DNA of 10,444 nucleotides, from assembly GCA_021157745.1 (NCBI GenBank), contig JAGGWA010000031.1:1-10444 (forward strand), in the 5' to 3' direction. Position numbers and translations under genes: made by a program. The stretch comes from Thermoplasmata archaeon (GTDB lineage Archaea; Thermoplasmatota; E2; UBA202; JdFR-43). Below, in pieces: positions 7,353-10,444 of this stretch (its first letter is position 1; every line of letters begins with the position of its first letter). The notes under the pieces were generated by a model, which worked only from the letters and a program-made list of their open reading frames with translations, made no database searches and was not told the DNA's origin.

Positions 7353-8813
7353 ATGAAAAAGGAGATGGCTTTACTGATAGCGATGCTCTTTATAGTGCCC
7401 ACATCCATACTTGCTTTTAAAAACACAAACGATAATGATAACAAAGTTACAACATCCGTGGCTGCAGATCAACCAAAAAATGTTACGGTCATAGTGAAAA
7501 TAAATAAAATAAGGGCTATGAGCGTAGATGAAAAAAATCCAGCATTTTATTTAAAAGTGCTCATAAATGGAGTCAACGCCATATGGTGGCAGCAGGAATA
7601 TAAAGGAAAAGAGACAGAGATAGAATGGCCTGTTGCCTCTCTCACCGTAAATTATACGAATGGTGTTATTCCAATTCAAATAGAATTATGGAAAAAAGGT
7701 TTGATAGATAGGCCATGCGATATTGGAAGAGGGAAAAGCCCATATCTGGAAGGAAAAGCAGTAACCATATTCTACAATTTAACAACTGGTGAGTGGTATG
7801 GGGATGACTGGCTCAATGATAGCGATGGTTACGGTCATGTTTCAGGTTTTGAAGACGGAAATTATAACGAGGATGATTGCGAGATATGGTTCGATGTGTA
7901 TGAGCGCTACTATAACATTTCCACACATGATAGAATGACATACTGGGATAAGTTGAAATATGGATTGGACCCAACGAAGAATTATGATGATGTTGATATA
8001 GATGAGGATGGAATTCCTTCATGGTGGGAAGATAAGTATGGATACAGCCCAATAGTATGGAACAATCATAGCATCGATCCAGATAACGATGGCTTAACAA
8101 ATTATGAGGAATGGGAAACAAGCCAGTGGTATTCTGATCCATTCGCCAAAGATATATTCGTCGAGGTAGATTTCATGAAGGCAGAGCATCCATGGCAGGC
8201 TGACTACACATTTCCGAAGGAATCGCAATGGCTCGTCGAAACAGCATTTGCGAGGCATAACATCACGCTGCACATCGATGATGGCTGGAATGGAGGAGGC
8301 GATTATGTGCCGTATGATGATGCCTTGTCGGGAAAAGAATTACAGGCGATAAGATGGAAATATTTCATGAATGAAGACGCCCATAACTGGAAGAGGGGCG
8401 TGTTCCATTATGCCCTGATGTGCAGCAACATTTACTGGAGCTATCGCCCCGCTGGCGGGCGCATGTTCTATATAGATTCTTTTACAGTGGGCGTGCAGTA
8501 TGTGCGCGATTGGCTCTGGGCTTTAAGATTGCAGGGAAGCGATTATTACACTGCTTTAGCAAGCGTATGGATGCATGAGCTTGGCCATAACTTGGGGATA
8601 TTCAGCAGCAATTCGCCAGGATGCGATAATGATAACACTCGCTTCCCATGGCAGGCTGATTACTGGAAATATGGAAATTATAAAAGCTGTATGAACTATC
8701 GCTATGTCTTCAAACTTGTTGATTATTCGGATGGGAGCCATGGGGAAAATGATTTTGATGATTGGGGCCATCTCGACTTAACGCAGTTTAACGGCGAAGC
8801 ATGGTGGATATGA
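7353..8813 (+). CDS. Secreted metalloprotease-like protein with calcium-binding-type repeats
   Basis: A 486-residue exported protein. Residues 1-21 form a Sec signal peptide (KK, then a hydrophobic run ending in ILA). Residues about 40-145 look like a beta-rich N-terminal domain. Two acidic loops follow, D215-I-D-E-D-G ending in PSWWE and D242-P-D-N-D-G ending in NYEEW, of the DxDxDG kind seen in thrombospondin type 3 and dockerin-like repeats, probably binding calcium. The C-terminal domain has the zincin helix HELGHNLG (H408, E409, H412, G415) and a metzincin-like Met-turn SCMNY (445-449). The third ligand position of HExxHxxGxxH is S418, so zinc binding is either unusual or impaired. C424 and C446 could form a disulfide. 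No C-terminal anchor is present. It is unusually Trp-rich (27 Trp). The gene overlaps the next by ATGA. I do not recognise the exact family; extracellular peptidase is the likeliest role. Confidence 0.8.
   Translation: MKKEMALLIAMLFIVPTSILAFKNTNDNDNKVTTSVAADQPKNVTVIVKINKIRAMSVDEKNPAFYLKVLINGVNAIWWQQEYKGKETEIEWPVASLTVNYTNGVIPIQIELWKKGLIDRPCDIGRGKSPYLEGKAVTIFYNLTTGEWYGDDWLNDSDGYGHVSGFEDGNYNEDDCEIWFDVYERYYNISTHDRMTYWDKLKYGLDPTKNYDDVDIDEDGIPSWWEDKYGYSPIVWNNHSIDPDNDGLTNYEEWETSQWYSDPFAKDIFVEVDFMKAEHPWQADYTFPKESQWLVETAFARHNITLHIDDGWNGGGDYVPYDDALSGKELQAIRWKYFMNEDAHNWKRGVFHYALMCSNIYWSYRPAGGRMFYIDSFTVGVQYVRDWLWALRLQGSDYYTALASVWMHELGHNLGIFSSNSPGCDNDNTRFPWQADYWKYGNYKSCMNYRYVFKLVDYSDGSHGENDFDDWGHLDLTQFNGEAWWI
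8190..8663 (+). repeat. Twice-occurring 18-base segment inside the metalloprotease gene
   Basis: The 18 bases at 8190-8207 and at 8646-8663 differ at one third-codon position, and both encode the peptide PWQADY (residues 280-285 and 432-437). The flanking residues differ, so this is not a long duplication. It may be chance, a structural motif shared by two loops, or the remnant of a duplication. Confidence 0.45.
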
Positions 8814-9472
8814 AGAGAAAGGTAGTTGCTATAGTGGCCATATTCGTTCTTGCCACCTTTACAGGATGTTTTGAAAAGAAAGATAGAGAAGCGCCATATA
8901 TCAGGCTTTATATTGATGGAAAATGCAGCAATGAATGGTACAATAGCAATGTTACAATAAAAATTGAAGCAAGGGATAATCAAACAAAAATAAAGGAACT
9001 CAAGTACAGAATAGATGGCGGGCTATGGATGGATTATGTTATGCCCGTAAAATTGAAAGAGAATGGGGAGCATTTTTTTGAATATTACGCCACAGATAAG
9101 CATGGAAATAAAAAATATGGAAACCTTACGATAAAAATTGATAAGATAAAACCTTCCATATCTTTCCAAAATTTTGAGGCGGGCTATACCTATTTGTGGG
9201 GTGAGAAAAAGATCACACTAAGATATCCAAGAGATACAATGATAATTGGAAGAATGAGCATAGTTGCCATAGCAAATGATAGTCTTTCTGGTATGCAAAA
9301 GGTTGAATTTTATCTGGGGAATAAACTTGCGGAAAGTGTTGAAAAGTCACCATATGAATGGCGATTGCCTGCCACAATAGGAGTGTACAATATAACTGCA
9401 ATAGCCTATGATATGGCTGGAAATGAGAATAGTATCACAATTCCAGATGTGCAATTTTTCATTTTGAGATAA
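8810..9472 (+). CDS. Lipoprotein with OmpL47-like and Ig-like domains
   Basis: A 220-residue surface protein. MKRK followed by a hydrophobic run ends in the lipobox-like FTGC, so C20 is the probable lipidated residue and the protein would be anchored on the outer face of the membrane. Residues about 28-111 resemble an OmpL47-type domain (YRIDGGLWMDY, then EHFFEYYATDKHGN). Residues about 115-220 resemble a bacterial Ig-like domain (KVEFYLGNKLAES, SPYEWRLP, then YNITAIAYDMAGN). Such domains usually bind carbohydrate, protein or cell wall rather than catalyse. The start chosen is ATG 8810, which gives an ATGA overlap with the metalloprotease stop and a GGTGG just upstream. An in-frame ATG at 8801 would add only Met-Val-Asp. 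Coupling to the protease gene suggests a joint surface function; its ligand is unknown. Confidence 0.8.
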   Translation: MKRKVVAIVAIFVLATFTGCFEKKDREAPYIRLYIDGKCSNEWYNSNVTIKIEARDNQTKIKELKYRIDGGLWMDYVMPVKLKENGEHFFEYYATDKHGNKKYGNLTIKIDKIKPSISFQNFEAGYTYLWGEKKITLRYPRDTMIIGRMSIVAIANDSLSGMQKVEFYLGNKLAESVEKSPYEWRLPATIGVYNITAIAYDMAGNENSITIPDVQFFILR

Positions 9473-9474
9473 GT

Positions 9475-10444
9475 ATGTATAGCCCTTATTCAGTTTTACT
9501 GCTTGTCACAGCAATCGTCTCGCTCTATTTATCTGTATTTGTATTGAAGAAGTATCCGAATTACAAATTCTTCTTTCTTTTTTTAGTATCATCTGCAATA
9601 TGGTCATTTGGATATGCAATGGAGATATGGAGTGGTGATATAAATGCAAAGATATTATGGGCAAAATTTGAATATATTGGAATAACAACGATTCCCGTTG
9701 CATGGTTCATAACAATCTTACAATATACAGGTAAAGATAAATGGCTCAGCAGAAGAAACATTTTTCTTCTTTTCATAATGCCTGCTGTGACAACATTTCT
9801 TGCATGGACAAATGAGTGGCATCATTTAATATGGAAAAAGATCGAGTTGACGAGTTTTAATTCTTCCTCAGCTCTTCTCTTAACGCATGGAAATTTCTTC
9901 TGGATTCATGCCACCTATTCCTACATTCTTCTCTTCCTTTCGATTGCATTTCTTTTGCATGCCTTCCTCTACTTTCCTTCTGTCTACAGAGGAAGGATTG
10001 CAACTTTGATTGCTGGTGCCGTCATTCCGTGGATTGGAAACATAATTTATGTTTTCTTCTACATGAAACCACTCAAACATTTCGACACAACCCCAATAAC
10101 GGCTTTTGTTAGCGGGATTTTAATGACATGGGCTGTGGCAAAGTTAAAAGCTTTTGATGTCATCCCGATTGCAAAAGAAAGAATAATAGAAACGATATCA
10201 GATGGAATAGTTGTGGTGGATTCAAAGGGCCACATAATATACGCCAACAAGGCAGCGCTGGCGGCGGCGCGGGCAAAAAAAATTGTTGGAAAGCCTTTCA
10301 AAAACGTGTTCGGGTTCGATGCCACAAAAGACAGATTTGATGTGGAAATAAATGGAAGATGCTACCATGTAAGCATCTCTCCCATAAAAGATGAAAATGG
10401 ACTTGGAAAAACTGTTATTCTTCATGATATAACAGATAGAAAAA
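9475..10444 (+). CDS. Membrane sensor with HisKA_7TM and PAS domains, C-terminus beyond window
   Basis: The frame is open from ATG 9475 to the window end, 323 codons, and runs off the edge. Seven hydrophobic helices fit about residues 5-24, 32-52, 62-84, 95-112, 141-167, 174-197 and 207-228. Motifs typical of the histidine-kinase N-terminal 7TM domain are present: FEYIGITTIPVAWF, TNEWHHLIW and GNFFWIHATYSY. A PAS domain follows (about 233-323): ERIIETISDGIVVVD, then IIYANKAAL, KPFKNVF and the closing VILHDITDRK. In this architecture a histidine kinase, or less often another output domain, normally follows, but none is visible here. The gene begins two bases after the lipoprotein stop with only a weak GAGAT upstream, so it belongs to the protease-lipoprotein cluster. 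The likely role is sensing an extracellular or membrane signal. A short GC-rich run at about 10254-10272 encodes an Ala-rich stretch of the PAS helix. Confidence 0.88.
   Translation, partial: MYSPYSVLLLVTAIVSLYLSVFVLKKYPNYKFFFLFLVSSAIWSFGYAMEIWSGDINAKILWAKFEYIGITTIPVAWFITILQYTGKDKWLSRRNIFLLFIMPAVTTFLAWTNEWHHLIWKKIELTSFNSSSALLLTHGNFFWIHATYSYILLFLSIAFLLHAFLYFPSVYRGRIATLIAGAVIPWIGNIIYVFFYMKPLKHFDTTPITAFVSGILMTWAVAKLKAFDVIPIAKERIIETISDGIVVVDSKGHIIYANKAALAAARAKKIVGKPFKNVFGFDATKDRFDVEINGRCYHVSISPIKDENGLGKTVILHDITDRK

Noticed and set aside
7813..8142. 109-codon minus-strand open frame inside the metalloprotease gene
   Set aside because: It is His/Tyr-rich with no domain, opposite a coherent gene with signal peptide and motifs.
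10250..10275. GC-rich run in the sensor gene as a sign of insertion or transfer
   Set aside because: It simply encodes an Ala-rich stretch in the expected place in the PAS domain, and the frame is unbroken.

Overview
The window looks like a piece of an archaeal chromosome. It carries a glycerol-1-phosphate dehydrogenase (the enzyme that sets the archaeal lipid stereochemistry), a UPF0179 protein (an archaeal family), an archaeal-type MiaB-like tRNA methylthiotransferase and a four-domain 2-oxoacid:ferredoxin oxidoreductase. Promoters look like AT-rich TATA boxes 20-30 bases from start codons that lack Shine-Dalgarno sites. The DNA is moderately AT-rich. The exact lineage cannot be read from the sequence. 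A euryarchaeal anaerobe, perhaps Thermoplasmatota-related, is my inference from the glycerate 2-kinase, the secreted metalloprotease and the 7TM-PAS sensor.

Minus strand, 7309 down to 265: six genes run one way with almost no spacing. They are glycerate 2-kinase, a 39-base gap, G1P dehydrogenase, UPF0179, MiaB-like methylthiotransferase, a 26-base gap, then POR gamma-delta fusion, POR alpha and POR beta. Four of the junctions are start/stop overlaps of one to four bases. Three starts are better placed at internal Met codons that lie in these overlaps. The set mixes central carbon metabolism (glycerate to 2-phosphoglycerate, pyruvate or a branched 2-oxoacid to acyl-CoA plus reduced ferredoxin), lipid backbone synthesis (DHAP to G1P) and tRNA modification. 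A T-rich stretch after porB probably ends transcription, and bases 1-223 show no gene.

Plus strand, 7353 to the window end: a second, divergent cluster begins 43 bases from the kinase start. It encodes a secreted, Trp-rich metalloprotease-like protein (HELGH and a Met-turn, but Ser where the third zinc ligand is usual), a small lipoprotein with an OmpL47-like and an Ig-like domain (ATGA overlap), and a seven-helix HisKA_7TM sensor with a PAS domain (2-base gap), which is cut off by the window end. Tight coupling of protease, surface lipoprotein and membrane sensor is the most interesting possibility here: an extracellular proteolysis and sensing module with no name that I recognise.
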